From the NCBI GenBank assembly GCA_965199765.1, contig CBDATC010000002.1, forward strand, positions 1,302,001 through 1,366,000: 64,000 bases of DNA, in the 5' to 3' direction. The notes beneath the pieces are model-generated. The model searched no databases. It was not told where the DNA came from and was given only the letters and a program-made list of their open reading frames with translations. Below, piece after piece: positions 35,094-44,743 of this stretch (the stretch's first letter is position 1; every line of letters starts with the position of its first letter). The translations under genes and the position numbers were made by a program. The DNA comes from JAPOXR01 sp965199765 (GTDB lineage Bacteria; Pseudomonadota; Alphaproteobacteria; Rhodobacterales; Rhodobacteraceae).

Positions 35094-37592
35094 GTGCCGG
35101 TTGTTGTCGTTGAATCGCCTGCAAAGGCAAAAAAAATTAAATCTTATCTCGGCGAAGGTTTCGAGGTCATCCCCTCTATCGGGCACGTTCGGGATCTTCC
35201 GCAGAAGCAAGGCTCGGTGGACCCCGCAAAAAATTTCTTGATGAAGTGGGAAGTTCCCGCGGCCGCCAGCAAGCGCATTCAGATCATTGCCAACGCGCTA
35301 AAGAAGGATGATGACCTGATTCTCGCCACCGACCCGGATCGCGAGGGTGAAGCCATTAGCTGGCATATCTTCGACATTCTACAGAAGCGGCGCGGAGCAA
35401 AATTTACGGGCGAACCGAAGCGGGTGGTCTTCAACGCGGTGACGAAATCAGCTGTTTTGACGGCCATGGAAAATCCGCGCAGTCTCGACATGCCTCTTGT
35501 CAACGCATACCTCGCGCGGCGGGCGCTGGATTATCTCGTGGGATATACGCTGTCTCCGGTGCTGTGGCGGAAACTGCCTTGCGCCCGCTCCGCTGGACGG
35601 GTGCAATCGGTGTGCGTTCGCATCATTGTTGAGCGTGAGCAGGAAATCGAAGCGTTCTCAGATCAGGAATACTGGAGTGTCGAATGCGCGTTCAAAACAC
35701 CTCGCGGCACGGATTTCACAGCCCGGCTAACGGAGCTCCATAGCACAAAAATCACAAAACTCAGCATAGCCAGCGAACAAGAAGCAAAGCGCGCCGAACA
35801 GGAAATTCGCGCACGGGATTTCAAGATCGTCAGCATAAAGCAAACCAAAAAAGCCGGAAATCCTCAGCCTCCCTTCACCACGGCGACCCTGCAGCAAGAG
35901 GCCAACCGCAAACTCAGGATGAGTCCTCGCCAAACGATGCGAGTCGCGCAGAGCCTGTATGAAGACGGGTTGATCACCTATATGCGAACGGATGGTGTCA
36001 GCATGGCGCCGGAGGCCGCGCATTCCGCCCGCAGCGCCATTCAAAGCTTATACGGCTCGAAGTATCTGCCAAAGTCCGTGCGGACATTTCGTTCGAAAGC
36101 CAAGAATTCTCAAGAAGCGCACGAGTGCATCCGTCCCACGGATTTTCACAAGAACGCCGGCTCTCTCTCCAGACTCTCAAGCGACAAACAAAATTTGTAC
36201 AGTCTGATCTGGAACCGCGCGACCGCTTGTCAGATGGTGTCGGCCCGCTTTCTGCAGACCACCGCTGAAATCTATTCGCCGGACGCCGAAGTCAAACTTC
36301 GCGCAACCGGAAGAGTGGTCGAGTTTGATGGCTACAAGAAGGTTTATGAAGAAGGAAAAGACGAAGGCGATGCGCATCCCGACGCGGTCAATCGGCTGCC
36401 GAAACTGGAAGAAGGTGACTCGCTGACAACGGAGAATGTTTTCTTGGAGCGGCATTTTACCAAACCGCCGCCGAGATTCACCGAAGCATCATTGGTCAAA
36501 CGAATGGTCGAACTTGGCATAGGCAGACCATCGACCTACTCTTCAATCGTCGGCACAATCCAGGAAAGAGGCTATGTCGCGCGCAGCAAAACGCAGCTCG
36601 TTCCTCAACCGGCGGGACGTTTGCTGAATTCGTTCCTCAAGACGTATTTTGCCAGATATGTGGATTTTAACTTCACCGCGTCGCTGGAAGAAGAACTGGA
36701 TGATATTTCAGGCGGAAGAAAGCAGCATCTGGAGGTGCTTGGCGGTTTTTGGGAAGAATTTCTGAAGAAGACGCAGGCGGCAGGCGAGTTGGAGATTTCC
36801 GCCGTCAATGAGACCTTGGCGGAAAACCTTCTCCAGCCTGTGATGCCGGAGAAATCTTCCGGGAATCCCGCCTGGCAATGTCCGCGCTGCAGTATCGGTC
36901 GATTGACTCTGCGAAACTTCGCCAATGGCAACGCGTTTTTCAGCTGCTCCAACCGGCCAGCATGCTCTTACCAAATCACTATCGACGGCAAAGAAATTGT
37001 TTCCAGTGAAACGGTGCTGGGCGACGACCCTGCAACCGGCGGCACGGTTTCCCGCCGAAGCGGGCGATTCGGCCCCTATGTGCAGCTGGACTCCGCATCG
37101 AACAGCAAGGAAAAGCCGAAACGGGCCAGCATTCCAAAAAATACAGAGCCGGAATCGGTCGATCTGGCAACCGCCTTGCAACTGCTTGCTGCCAAAGCGG
37201 AAAAACCTCTGGGCAAAGACGCTGAGAGCGGTAAAGAAATTTATCTCAAAAACGGTCCCTATGGTCCGTATGTGCAGCTCGGGCCTAATAGCAAAGGCAG
37301 GGTCAAACCCAAACGACAAAGCATACCTGACGGTTTGGACCCGAATTCCATCGGATTGGATGTCGCGTCCGGATTACTCTCTCTGCCTCGAATTGTGGGC
37401 AAACATCCCGACGATAAGAAAGACATAAGCGTGAACATCGGCCGGCAAGGCCCGTTTGTGCAGCATCGCAATAAGCGGGTCTACCTGAATGACGCACGCA
37501 GAATATTGACGATTGACCGAGAAGGCTGTTTGAAAGAGTTAGCTAAACTCGTCGGTTCGCCTTCCAAATCGACTGCAAGCGTCGGGTCATGA
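35094..37592 (+). CDS. topA: DNA topoisomerase I
   Basis: The 832-aa type IA topoisomerase relaxes negative supercoils. It starts with a GTG and VVVVESPAKAKKIKSYLG (Toprim glutamate), with DPDREGEAISWH completing the Toprim acidic site. The active tyrosine lies in GLITYMRTDGVSM. A zinc-type cysteine element (CPRC near 602, CSNRPAC near 623) and three C-terminal repeats of the GPYVQL type follow, as usual in Alphaproteobacteria. Confidence 0.97.
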   Translation: MPVVVVESPAKAKKIKSYLGEGFEVIPSIGHVRDLPQKQGSVDPAKNFLMKWEVPAAASKRIQIIANALKKDDDLILATDPDREGEAISWHIFDILQKRRGAKFTGEPKRVVFNAVTKSAVLTAMENPRSLDMPLVNAYLARRALDYLVGYTLSPVLWRKLPCARSAGRVQSVCVRIIVEREQEIEAFSDQEYWSVECAFKTPRGTDFTARLTELHSTKITKLSIASEQEAKRAEQEIRARDFKIVSIKQTKKAGNPQPPFTTATLQQEANRKLRMSPRQTMRVAQSLYEDGLITYMRTDGVSMAPEAAHSARSAIQSLYGSKYLPKSVRTFRSKAKNSQEAHECIRPTDFHKNAGSLSRLSSDKQNLYSLIWNRATACQMVSARFLQTTAEIYSPDAEVKLRATGRVVEFDGYKKVYEEGKDEGDAHPDAVNRLPKLEEGDSLTTENVFLERHFTKPPPRFTEASLVKRMVELGIGRPSTYSSIVGTIQERGYVARSKTQLVPQPAGRLLNSFLKTYFARYVDFNFTASLEEELDDISGGRKQHLEVLGGFWEEFLKKTQAAGELEISAVNETLAENLLQPVMPEKSSGNPAWQCPRCSIGRLTLRNFANGNAFFSCSNRPACSYQITIDGKEIVSSETVLGDDPATGGTVSRRSGRFGPYVQLDSASNSKEKPKRASIPKNTEPESVDLATALQLLAAKAEKPLGKDAESGKEIYLKNGPYGPYVQLGPNSKGRVKPKRQSIPDGLDPNSIGLDVASGLLSLPRIVGKHPDDKKDISVNIGRQGPFVQHRNKRVYLNDARRILTIDREGCLKELAKLVGSPSKSTASVGS

Positions 37593-37640
37593 ACGAATTA
37601 TCCGCGCACATATGATTTTCTGGGCACTGTGACGTGACAA

Positions 37641-37751
37641 ATGACCAAGCGATATCGGGCGGTAACACGGAACCGCGCTAAGAACAGGAATCGGCATCGC
37701 GGTCGTGTGAGAGGCATAGGCGGAGTTCGGTTCTGCGGGGAGAAACAATGA
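37641..37751 (+). CDS. small very basic ORF upstream of mce
   Basis: A 36-codon frame starting MTKRYRAVTRNRAKNRNRHR has at least 13 Arg/Lys residues and ends with an ATGA overlap with the epimerase gene. It may be a translated leader, a real small basic protein, or a remnant of the Arg/Lys-rich tail of RNase R, whose gene often follows topA in Alphaproteobacteria and is missing here. No clear ribosome site was seen. Confidence 0.25.
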   Translation: MTKRYRAVTRNRAKNRNRHRGRVRGIGGVRFCGEKQ

Positions 37752-38149
37752 TCGGGCGCTTGAAACATGTGGCTGTGGCGGTCAAAGACCTTGAATCCGC
37801 AGCGCAGCGCTATCAAAATTCGCTTGGCGCCAAAGTGTCTTCTCCGGAAGAGTTTCCGGATCACGGCGTGAAGGTTGTTTTCGTGGAATTGGCAAACACC
37901 AAAATCGAACTTCTAGCACCGCTCGGCGACGATAGTCCGATCGCTGCGTTTTTGGAAGACCGCGGCGGTGGAATTCATCACATTTGCTATGAAGTCGAGG
38001 ACATTCTGGCAGCGCGTCAACATTTGCTGGACGCAGGATGCCGAATTTTGGGGGATGGAACACCGCGTATCGGCGCCCATGGAAAGCCGGTCCTGTTTTT
38101 GCATCCAGGTGATTTTGACAAATCCCTCATCGAATTGGAGGAGGCCTGA
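37748..38149 (+). CDS. mce: methylmalonyl-CoA epimerase
   Basis: The 133-aa vicinal-oxygen-chelate protein interconverts the (R) and (S) forms of methylmalonyl-CoA in propionate metabolism. Metal ligands are seen in LKHVAVAVKDL, GGGIHHICYEVEDI and the C-terminal SLIELEEA glutamate. A GGGGAG ribosome site precedes the ATG. It is followed three bases later by the DUF1467 gene, a pairing typical of Alphaproteobacteria. Confidence 0.93.
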   Translation: MIGRLKHVAVAVKDLESAAQRYQNSLGAKVSSPEEFPDHGVKVVFVELANTKIELLAPLGDDSPIAAFLEDRGGGIHHICYEVEDILAARQHLLDAGCRILGDGTPRIGAHGKPVLFLHPGDFDKSLIELEEA

Positions 38150-38152
38150 GAA

Positions 38153-38434
38153 ATGTCAATTTCCGCTGCCTTGGTTTTGTTCGCGGTCATCTGGTTCATG
38201 TGCCTGTTTGTCATGCTGCCGCTGCGCATACGCACACAGGGTGAAAGCGGAAGAGTGGTGCGCGGCACTCCTTCGTCCGCCCCTACCAATCCTCAGCTCA
38301 AAGTGAAATTGAAGTGGACGACCTTGGCGGCTGTCGTGTTTTGGCTGCCGATCGCCGCATGCATTTCTACAGGAATCGTTTCAATTGCCGATATCGATAT
38401 CTTCGGTCTTTGGGGTGATGGCAGCTATGGGTGA
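38153..38434 (+). CDS. DUF1467 family membrane protein
   Basis: The 93-aa product has two membrane spans (SAALVLFAVIWFMCLFVMLP and TLAAVVFWLPIAACISTGIV) with LRIRTQGESGRVVRGTPSSA between them, the hallmark of DUF1467. Function is unknown. The family is nearly confined to Alphaproteobacteria and usually follows mce. Confidence 0.85.
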   Translation: MSISAALVLFAVIWFMCLFVMLPLRIRTQGESGRVVRGTPSSAPTNPQLKVKLKWTTLAAVVFWLPIAACISTGIVSIADIDIFGLWGDGSYG

Positions 38435-38604
38435 CGAATAGCCGGATCGTCTGTTTCTCTGATTGTTGTCAGCGAAGCCCGATCCACCGGTGAAATGGAC
38501 CTGTATTCTGCAGCATGAGCCGATCAGGTTTGCCAATGCGCAGACTTTCGTTCAGTGTGAACACGCGCATGGCGACCAATGCTGGTGAATCGCAATCCAG
38601 GCGC

Positions 38605-40848
38605 TCATCCATCTTCGCGCGCTTTGCCTGCCGATTTTCGCATCTTTTCCCCTGGCAACTTAAATCGCGCCAGAATTTGTTGCATTATGGCGGGTGAGAC
38701 CACAATCAACGCCACGAGATCCGCCTGCAACGAAGGCGCAATGAAGATAAGGCCTCCCATTGCGCACAGAATCCGGGAAATAACGCCCATCGAAACGGCA
38801 AAGTGCCCAACAACCGCCGCCGATAGCGAAACAACTCCAAGAATGCTGCTCGCAGCCGTGTAGCTGAATTCCCACAAATCAAATCCGGTCGACGAGACGA
38901 ACAGCAGGACAGGCGCATAAACGAACGCCATCGGCGCCACGATTTTGCCGAGCCCGAGCGAGAAGGCCGACAGACCGGTTTTGAACGGGTTTGCATTGGC
39001 GATCGCTGCAGCCGCATAAGCAGAGGTGCAGACCGGAGGTGTGATCTCCGCCACAACCCCGTAATAGAGCACGAACATGTGGCTTGCTATGGGCGGGATG
39101 CCGAGCTGAGCCAGCGACGGCTGCGCGACTGAAACCAGCATGATGTATAATGCTGTGGTCGGAACGCCCGCGCCCATAAGAATACAGGCCAGCGCAATGA
39201 AAACAAGACTGATGAAGAGAGTGAGATCGTTGGCGGAAAAGAGCGCAAATTCACCGAACTGAAATAGCCAAAGCAAATCAGCCCCGAGGCTGGAGGCCGC
39301 CTGAGTTACCATGTAGCCTATGCGAAACCCGATTCCTGTCGTATTAATCACGCCGATGACAATGCCGACCGCCGCAGAGGCCGCGCCAACAGCAAGCGCG
39401 TATTTCACACCCGTTTCGAATGTGTCAGCCATTTGCCGCAGCGTTGTGCGTTCCTGCGGATTGAACACCGTCAGCACCGCTCCACCGGCCAGAATCACCG
39501 TCATGGGCAAATCAAAGCCGCCATTCGAAAATTTCCAAAACACAAAAGCGATGAATGCGGCTGGGTAAATCCAAGTGACCGGATCTTGTCTGCGCGCCAT
39601 TCCAGCCGCAATCGCCAACGAAATTCCGCAAAACGCCGACATATACGGTGTGTACCCACTGAACAGCACCCAAAGCAGACCAATGATCGGGATGACATTC
39701 GCCCAACCGTCAGCCCAAACCGCTCGAAGCCGGGGAAGCATATCCGGCGCCATCCCCTGGAGTTTGAGCCGCCTTGCCATCAGATGCACAACAGCGAATA
39801 CACCGGTGTAATGCAGAAGCGCCGGGAAAATAGCCGCAATGACAATTGTCGTGTAGGGGATTTCAAGAAATTCCGCCATGATGAAGGCTGCCGCGCCCAT
39901 GATCGGAGGCGTGATCTGACCACCCGCAGAAGCGGCCGCTTCGACGCCGCCAGCGAAATGGCCCGGATAACCGAGCTTTTTCATATTCGGGATCGTCAAT
40001 GCCCCTGTCGATACCGTATTGGCGACTGATGAACCGCTGATCGTGCCGAAGAAAGCCGACGACACCACTGATACTTTCGCCGGTCCCCCGATATACCGTC
40101 CGGCCAAAATCGTCGCATTGTCGATGAAGAGCTGGCCAAGACCCGTGCGCTGAGCAATCACTCCAAACAACACAAAATGAAAAACGATCGTCGATACGAC
40201 CCAAAGCGTAACGCCGAAAATACCTTCCTGTGGAAAATACATGGATGATACAAACGTCGGAAACCTTACTCCCGGATGCTGAAGGATTCCAGGAAACACA
40301 GAACCAAACAGCGCATAGCAAACAAACACACAGATTATGAGCGGTAAAATCCAGCCCAAAGTTCTCCGGGCAATATCGAGCACCAGCACAATCAAGATGC
40401 AGCCGAACACCATGTCGTAGGTATTTGGATTTCCCATGCGGAAAGTCTGCTCCTCTATCCCCAGCCACTCCAACCCGCGCCATGCAATGCCTAGATACAG
40501 TGAAGCCGCGACGCCGAGACACATGAGCGCGAGGTCCGGAATTGGAATTCCGCCGATCCGAAAACGCCCGCTGTTCGGCGCAAACGCTCCTTTGGCTTTG
40601 AGAATTGGAAAAAAGGAGTAGGTGAGAATGAACAGACCTGACAGATGCCAGCCCATGTGCCAAAAATCTGTCGGCAGTGCGAAACCAGCTGTCAAATAAT
40701 GATAGGTGGCAAAGACGAGTGCAACCCAGCGCAGTATCTGCGCACTGCCCGGCGCAAGCGCGCGGGTCGCCAGTCCTTCGTCATACTTGCGTTCAATGGC
40801 CTCCAGTTCTTCACCGGATAAATCCTGCCCTGGTTCGCGATACTTCAT
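38605..40848 (-). CDS. fused TRAP transporter permease (4TM/12TM, DctQM type)
   Basis: The 747-aa product fuses the small and large TRAP membrane subunits. Large-subunit motifs include GTISGSSVANTVSTGALTIP, GGVEAAASAGGQITPPIMGA and VPTTALYIMLVSVAQPSLAQ. It imports organic acids using an ion gradient with a TAXI-type binding protein. That binding protein is encoded upstream on the same strand at 42430-43431, but a DNA methyltransferase gene lies between them, so co-transcription is doubtful. Confidence 0.92.
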   Translation of the reverse strand: MKYREPGQDLSGEELEAIERKYDEGLATRALAPGSAQILRWVALVFATYHYLTAGFALPTDFWHMGWHLSGLFILTYSFFPILKAKGAFAPNSGRFRIGGIPIPDLALMCLGVAASLYLGIAWRGLEWLGIEEQTFRMGNPNTYDMVFGCILIVLVLDIARRTLGWILPLIICVFVCYALFGSVFPGILQHPGVRFPTFVSSMYFPQEGIFGVTLWVVSTIVFHFVLFGVIAQRTGLGQLFIDNATILAGRYIGGPAKVSVVSSAFFGTISGSSVANTVSTGALTIPNMKKLGYPGHFAGGVEAAASAGGQITPPIMGAAAFIMAEFLEIPYTTIVIAAIFPALLHYTGVFAVVHLMARRLKLQGMAPDMLPRLRAVWADGWANVIPIIGLLWVLFSGYTPYMSAFCGISLAIAAGMARRQDPVTWIYPAAFIAFVFWKFSNGGFDLPMTVILAGGAVLTVFNPQERTTLRQMADTFETGVKYALAVGAASAAVGIVIGVINTTGIGFRIGYMVTQAASSLGADLLWLFQFGEFALFSANDLTLFISLVFIALACILMGAGVPTTALYIMLVSVAQPSLAQLGIPPIASHMFVLYYGVVAEITPPVCTSAYAAAAIANANPFKTGLSAFSLGLGKIVAPMAFVYAPVLLFVSSTGFDLWEFSYTAASSILGVVSLSAAVVGHFAVSMGVISRILCAMGGLIFIAPSLQADLVALIVVSPAIMQQILARFKLPGEKMRKSAGKAREDG

Positions 40849-41213
40849 TTCAAAGCAAGTTCACCATGCATGGCAAAACCGGAACTATATCCGCCATAGG
40901 ACAATCTTATTCCAGGCCGGAAGCTTAAGACCAAACAGTATGGTTGAAACATTCCAAATCTGGCGGGCATGTTCACAGAGTGGATTTGTTTTAACAAATT
41001 TCTTTAGCTCTTTTTTTCGTCTAATCGCACAGCGGGACTTTCCATCTTCATAAGCAGCGATTTTCTTTTCATCTGATCACTGGAACAGCCAAATCGCCCG
41101 GAGCAATTTTCAATCTTGATCAAAATGCGATTATCGCTGCACCCGAAGGAATTTCGACCGTTCCGACACTGTCACTTCAAACCCGCAGTTCAATAGCCAA
41201 ATAATCGAAACGA
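40849..41213. other. intergenic region between methyltransferase and TRAP permease
   Basis: No gene is recognised in these 365 bases. The section 40970-41060 is AT-rich with runs of T and could supply a promoter for the leftward TRAP permease, needed because the natural upstream gene is displaced. Confidence 0.35.
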
Positions 41214-42146
41214 CTACGCATGGTGGACAATTCCCCTTGCCAATTTCCAATCAAGCCTTCTTCGATAGTTGCCATCTTTACGAATGCCTTTGTAACAAGT
41301 CATAAGAAAATCCGATGTCTTTTGCCTGAACTCATTAATGTACTGGTTCCACCGTTCTATATTAATGTCGCCTTCGACGCGCAGTTTCGTTATATGCCTT
41401 CCGGTATGGCGAACTTTGTAGTCTGATAATTCTTCTACTGGGCAATATCGAATGGAGGCCTCTTGTGTATTGTCCAATGCAATCAATCCAACGTTTCCGT
41501 TTTCTTCATTGAACTTGATTTTAGGCCCATCAGGCAACGAATTCGGCCGCATCGCTTCGAGTGATTCCAGTGTGTCAATATAACGATCTCCGATCCACAA
41601 TCTAACTTCATCTGATTTGCCCTTTCCAAAAAGGGCAAGTCCAACCGGGTGCCCAGTGTCTGTAAACAGACCAGATCGGATTGACACAAAATCAGTCAAT
41701 CGATCATGAAAAAGATTCGCACAGACAAATGATTCAGGAACCAGAGCCGCCACCCAATCGCAATGTTCAAGACATTTCTCAAGCGAGAATTTATAGACGT
41801 CATCATGATCGCAAACAGGAAAATCATAACCCCTGAGCGTGGCGCTGTTTTTTGCCAGCCATGGCGGGTTGGTAACGCAGACCGGATACCCCACGGGAAA
41901 CGAACGCAGCGTATCCTTAGTTTTGACTTCTTTGCTGGAAGGCTCAATATCATAAGCTGAAAAATCGCGGCACAGACCCATTTTCTGCAAATGGACAATC
42001 AGAGAGTTAGCTCCCGCAAACGGTTCAAGAATAGTTTGATTTCTGATGCTGCAGCAGTTGGACCAGTCAAAAAATGCCTTGCATTCAAACGGATTCTTCT
42101 TTGTAAAGTATTGGCCGTTTCTGCGTTTTTTTGACGCTGGTTCCAT
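41214..42146 (-). CDS. solitary N6-adenine DNA methyltransferase
   Basis: The 310-aa protein begins with the NGQYFTKKNPF sequence seen in N6-adenine methylases, has a SAM-binding ILEPFAGANSL and the catalytic TNPPWLAKNSA. The C-terminal 130 residues would be the target-recognition part. No restriction endonuclease gene lies beside it in the window, so it is an orphan methylase or half of a broken system. It sits between two genes that normally belong together (TRAP permease and TAXI protein) and has lower GC than its neighbours, both signs of recent insertion. Confidence 0.78.
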   Translation of the reverse strand: MEPASKKRRNGQYFTKKNPFECKAFFDWSNCCSIRNQTILEPFAGANSLIVHLQKMGLCRDFSAYDIEPSSKEVKTKDTLRSFPVGYPVCVTNPPWLAKNSATLRGYDFPVCDHDDVYKFSLEKCLEHCDWVAALVPESFVCANLFHDRLTDFVSIRSGLFTDTGHPVGLALFGKGKSDEVRLWIGDRYIDTLESLEAMRPNSLPDGPKIKFNEENGNVGLIALDNTQEASIRYCPVEELSDYKVRHTGRHITKLRVEGDINIERWNQYINEFRQKTSDFLMTCYKGIRKDGNYRRRLDWKLARGIVHHA

Positions 42147-42390
42147 TGCTTTAGCTAATTTCCACTTTCATTATCCTGAATCATTCGACATCTTTAGCCG
42201 CAAACATCCCCTGCTGGAATAACTCCATCCTGAATTTATGTTCAAAATCTTGTTTGGTGGCTTAGGCATCAAATCCACAGGAACTTTATCTGTCATCAAC
42301 AGAAACAGGAATCATATGTCTTGTTCGGTTATTTCCGAAATTTGGCTTCCCGCTATTCGGGTTATTCCAATCGGTCATAATTTCTGAAAG

Positions 42391-42422
42391 AATTGCGGCG
42401 GGCGTTTTAGCCCGCCGCAATT
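42391..42422 (-). terminator. strong hairpin after the TAXI gene
   Basis: A 13-bp perfect stem (AATTGCGGCGGGC paired with GCCCGCCGCAATT) with a six-base loop lies eight bases beyond the stop of the leftward TAXI gene. On the transcribed strand it is followed by TTCTTTC. It is a good intrinsic terminator and would separate the binding-protein gene from the methyltransferase downstream. Confidence 0.75.
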
Positions 42423-42429
42423 GAATGGC

Positions 42430-43431
42430 TTACAGCAATCCAGCTTCTTTGTAGTATTTCTCAGCGCCAGCATGCAGCGGGACGCCAAGAGAATTCATAC
42501 CATCCAAGGCAGTTTCCGCAGTGATCAGCTTGCCTTTGGCGTGCCCATTGTCGAGCAGCTTCCGAGAGTTACTGTTCCACAAAGCTTTGGTGATTTCATA
42601 GACCAGATCTTCGGAAAGATCAGAAGAGACAACAAGAAGAGCCGATACAGCCGGGGTCTTCACATCATAGTCCACGCCTTCGTAGACGCCAGCAGGGATT
42701 ACCGACGGGATGTATGCGGGAATAGCTTCGTTGATCTTCGCTATATCCTCTTCACTAAAGCTGTGGAGTTCCATGCCTTTAGTAGCGGCAAGCTGCACCA
42801 TGGCTGAAACCGGCCAGCCAGCGGCGTAGAAATACGCATCAAGCTGGCCATCTGCCAAGCGTTCGGCAGATTGGCTGTTATTGAGTTCAGCCTCGTCGAT
42901 GTTTCCGCGATTTACGCCCCAGATTTCCAGCATCCGCTCGACGGCAACCTGAGTTCCCGATCCTGCTTGAGCGATCCCAACACGCTTTCCAATGAGATCG
43001 GACAAATCATTGATTGATTCACCCTTAGGCAGCACTAAATGAAGATCTTCGGGGAATAGGTTTGCCACGATCCGGAGCTTGGGCGAAGCTTTGCCCTCGA
43101 ATTTACCTTGACCCAGATACATATCACGGGTCACGTCGGCGGATGCCAGTCCGGCTTCCAGTTCACCTGCCTGCACAGCCGTGTTGTTGAACACCGAAGC
43201 CGTTGTTGATTGAGCGATTGCAATCAGGCCCGGCACGCCGCATTGGCCGCCTTTGTCGCATGGACGAGCGCCTGGAGGCGCGGAGATTCCGTTGGCGATC
43301 GTGCCGCCGATTGGAAAATAGGTTCCGCCGGCGCTGCCAGTTCCGATCCGAAAGAACGTTGGATCCTGCGCTGCCGCCGTTCCAGCCGCCATGGCTGCCG
43401 CTGCAGCAAAAAGTGATAGTTTATTCAGCAT
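42430..43431 (-). CDS. TAXI-family TRAP transporter solute-binding protein
   Basis: The 333-aa product has a signal peptide (LSLFAAAAAMAAGTAAAQ) and the TAXI opening FFRIGTGSAGGTYFPIGGTI, then LIGKRVGIAQAGSGTQVAVE. The cysteine pair CDKGGQC in the first third is also seen in this family. It captures a dicarboxylate-like solute in the periplasm for the fused TRAP permease at 38605-40848. Substrate unknown. Confidence 0.92.
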   Translation of the reverse strand: MLNKLSLFAAAAAMAAGTAAAQDPTFFRIGTGSAGGTYFPIGGTIANGISAPPGARPCDKGGQCGVPGLIAIAQSTTASVFNNTAVQAGELEAGLASADVTRDMYLGQGKFEGKASPKLRIVANLFPEDLHLVLPKGESINDLSDLIGKRVGIAQAGSGTQVAVERMLEIWGVNRGNIDEAELNNSQSAERLADGQLDAYFYAAGWPVSAMVQLAATKGMELHSFSEEDIAKINEAIPAYIPSVIPAGVYEGVDYDVKTPAVSALLVVSSDLSEDLVYEITKALWNSNSRKLLDNGHAKGKLITAETALDGMNSLGVPLHAGAEKYYKEAGLL

Positions 43432-44743
43432 TATGTGCTACGCTCCTAACTCTTCTCTATAGATAGCGATTAAATTTTTCGCGGTAGACCGCTATTCTGC
43501 ATTTTTGATAATTTCAACACCAAAAAAGTAAATTTTGCCGGTCCATGCTCCAATTCGCAGAAATCAACCCGCAAGCCTCGGCTGACCGCGTCCGAAAAAA
43601 GCTACAGCTCAGCTGGGGTTACATATATCAAGCACAAAACGGTGCCCGCAGAACGCATCACTGAGCAGAATAGGCATGTTTGCCAAGCTGAGAGTAATTT
43701 ATTTGGCATCAACGACGCGAAACTCCAAATCCAGCGATTCAAGCATTCTTGCCCAAATCTCGGAACGAATTTCCTTTCGCTGTTTATTGGTTAAGCTTGG
43801 ATCTGTTGGATAATTTGTTCGAACAATTCACAGCGTGAACAATTGCCAGTAAGCGCAGTAGCATAAATCGTGTAGGCGTCTGCCTTTGCGTACGATTCAA
43901 GCCCCTTTATCGCTCCCGGACCGCTTCCTGTCATAGAAAGGCGCTCCCGCCCGCCTCGAAACAGGCCAGAAACCGCAAATAGGCCAAACTGGTTCTGTCA
44001 GCCGGTCAGAGCGAATCCCGACCCTCCAAGCCCCGCGATCAGGTCGGCGGCCGACAGCCGGACCGGAGCTCCGAAGGCCGGCATGGCCGGGGAATTTTGC
44101 TAAAGGTCAATGACAAAAAGGGGTAACGCTTTGCGTTGTGGCGATTGCTAATGTCGCAGCGAAAGCTGAGTCTAATTCCAATTGTGCGTTTCGACGCGCA
44201 ATTTCTGTCCGAATCTATTATTTTTTCGCACGGCGCGTTCATTTCTGTTGAATCCACATCAGGATTTAACGATTCAAGTTCGAATTTTTTGATCAGCCAT
44301 TGTTTAGCTGCATGACTCATTTAATAATTTTTGACGACGTATTATTTGTATTGTGGATATGAATATTTCGAATTGGTCACGGAACTCACTTGATCCGCAA
44401 TTGATAAGTAATGCTTGATATGATACGTATTTTATATTGCGAAATTCCAATCTCTTTCAATAAATTATCCCAGAGCAGGTTGTTCATAGTTTGACGATCA
44501 ATTTCGTTGAACGTTCGAAAATCTTAAAGTCCCCTATTCTTCAGCGCGTCTGACAGAGAAGCAATTGCTGTGAATGGCGTTCCGGTCCCTATGCTGCGAA
44601 ACCCACATCCGACCGCTGGTGGAACAGCTGAAAGAGTACAATTGCGCAACGCATTTTTTCCGCTCGATTACCAGCTCAATCCGTCGGATTGAGGAGTGAT
44701 TTGCGACTCTTCGCTTTAATTGCCGATTGGTCTGGCTAACCCT
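43432..44743. other. 1.3-kb accessory region with gene and IS scraps
   Basis: No intact gene is supported. A minus-strand frame ending at 43696 encodes about 40 residues (LTNKQRKEIRSEIWARMLES) and may be a gene tail. A second minus frame starting at 44320 (MSHAAKQWLIKKFELESLN) runs into the insertion-sequence remnant at 43922-44108 and looks truncated by it. 44320-44560 is AT-rich. Confidence 0.4.
43922..44108 (+). mobile_element. insertion-sequence right-end remnant (same element as 49099-49483)
   Basis: From CTTCCTGTC to GGAATTTTGC this stretch aligns with 49287-49483, most clearly over ATCCCGACCC and GACAGCCGGACCGGAGCTCC. Only the right end is present, and its terminal GAGGCTC is degraded to AAGGTCA. 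No coding part remains. Confidence 0.6.

Noticed and set aside
39863..40663. 266-aa minus-strand frame inside the TRAP permease gene
   Set aside because: Out-of-frame shadow of the permease; His/Arg/Ser-rich with no hydrophobic pattern.
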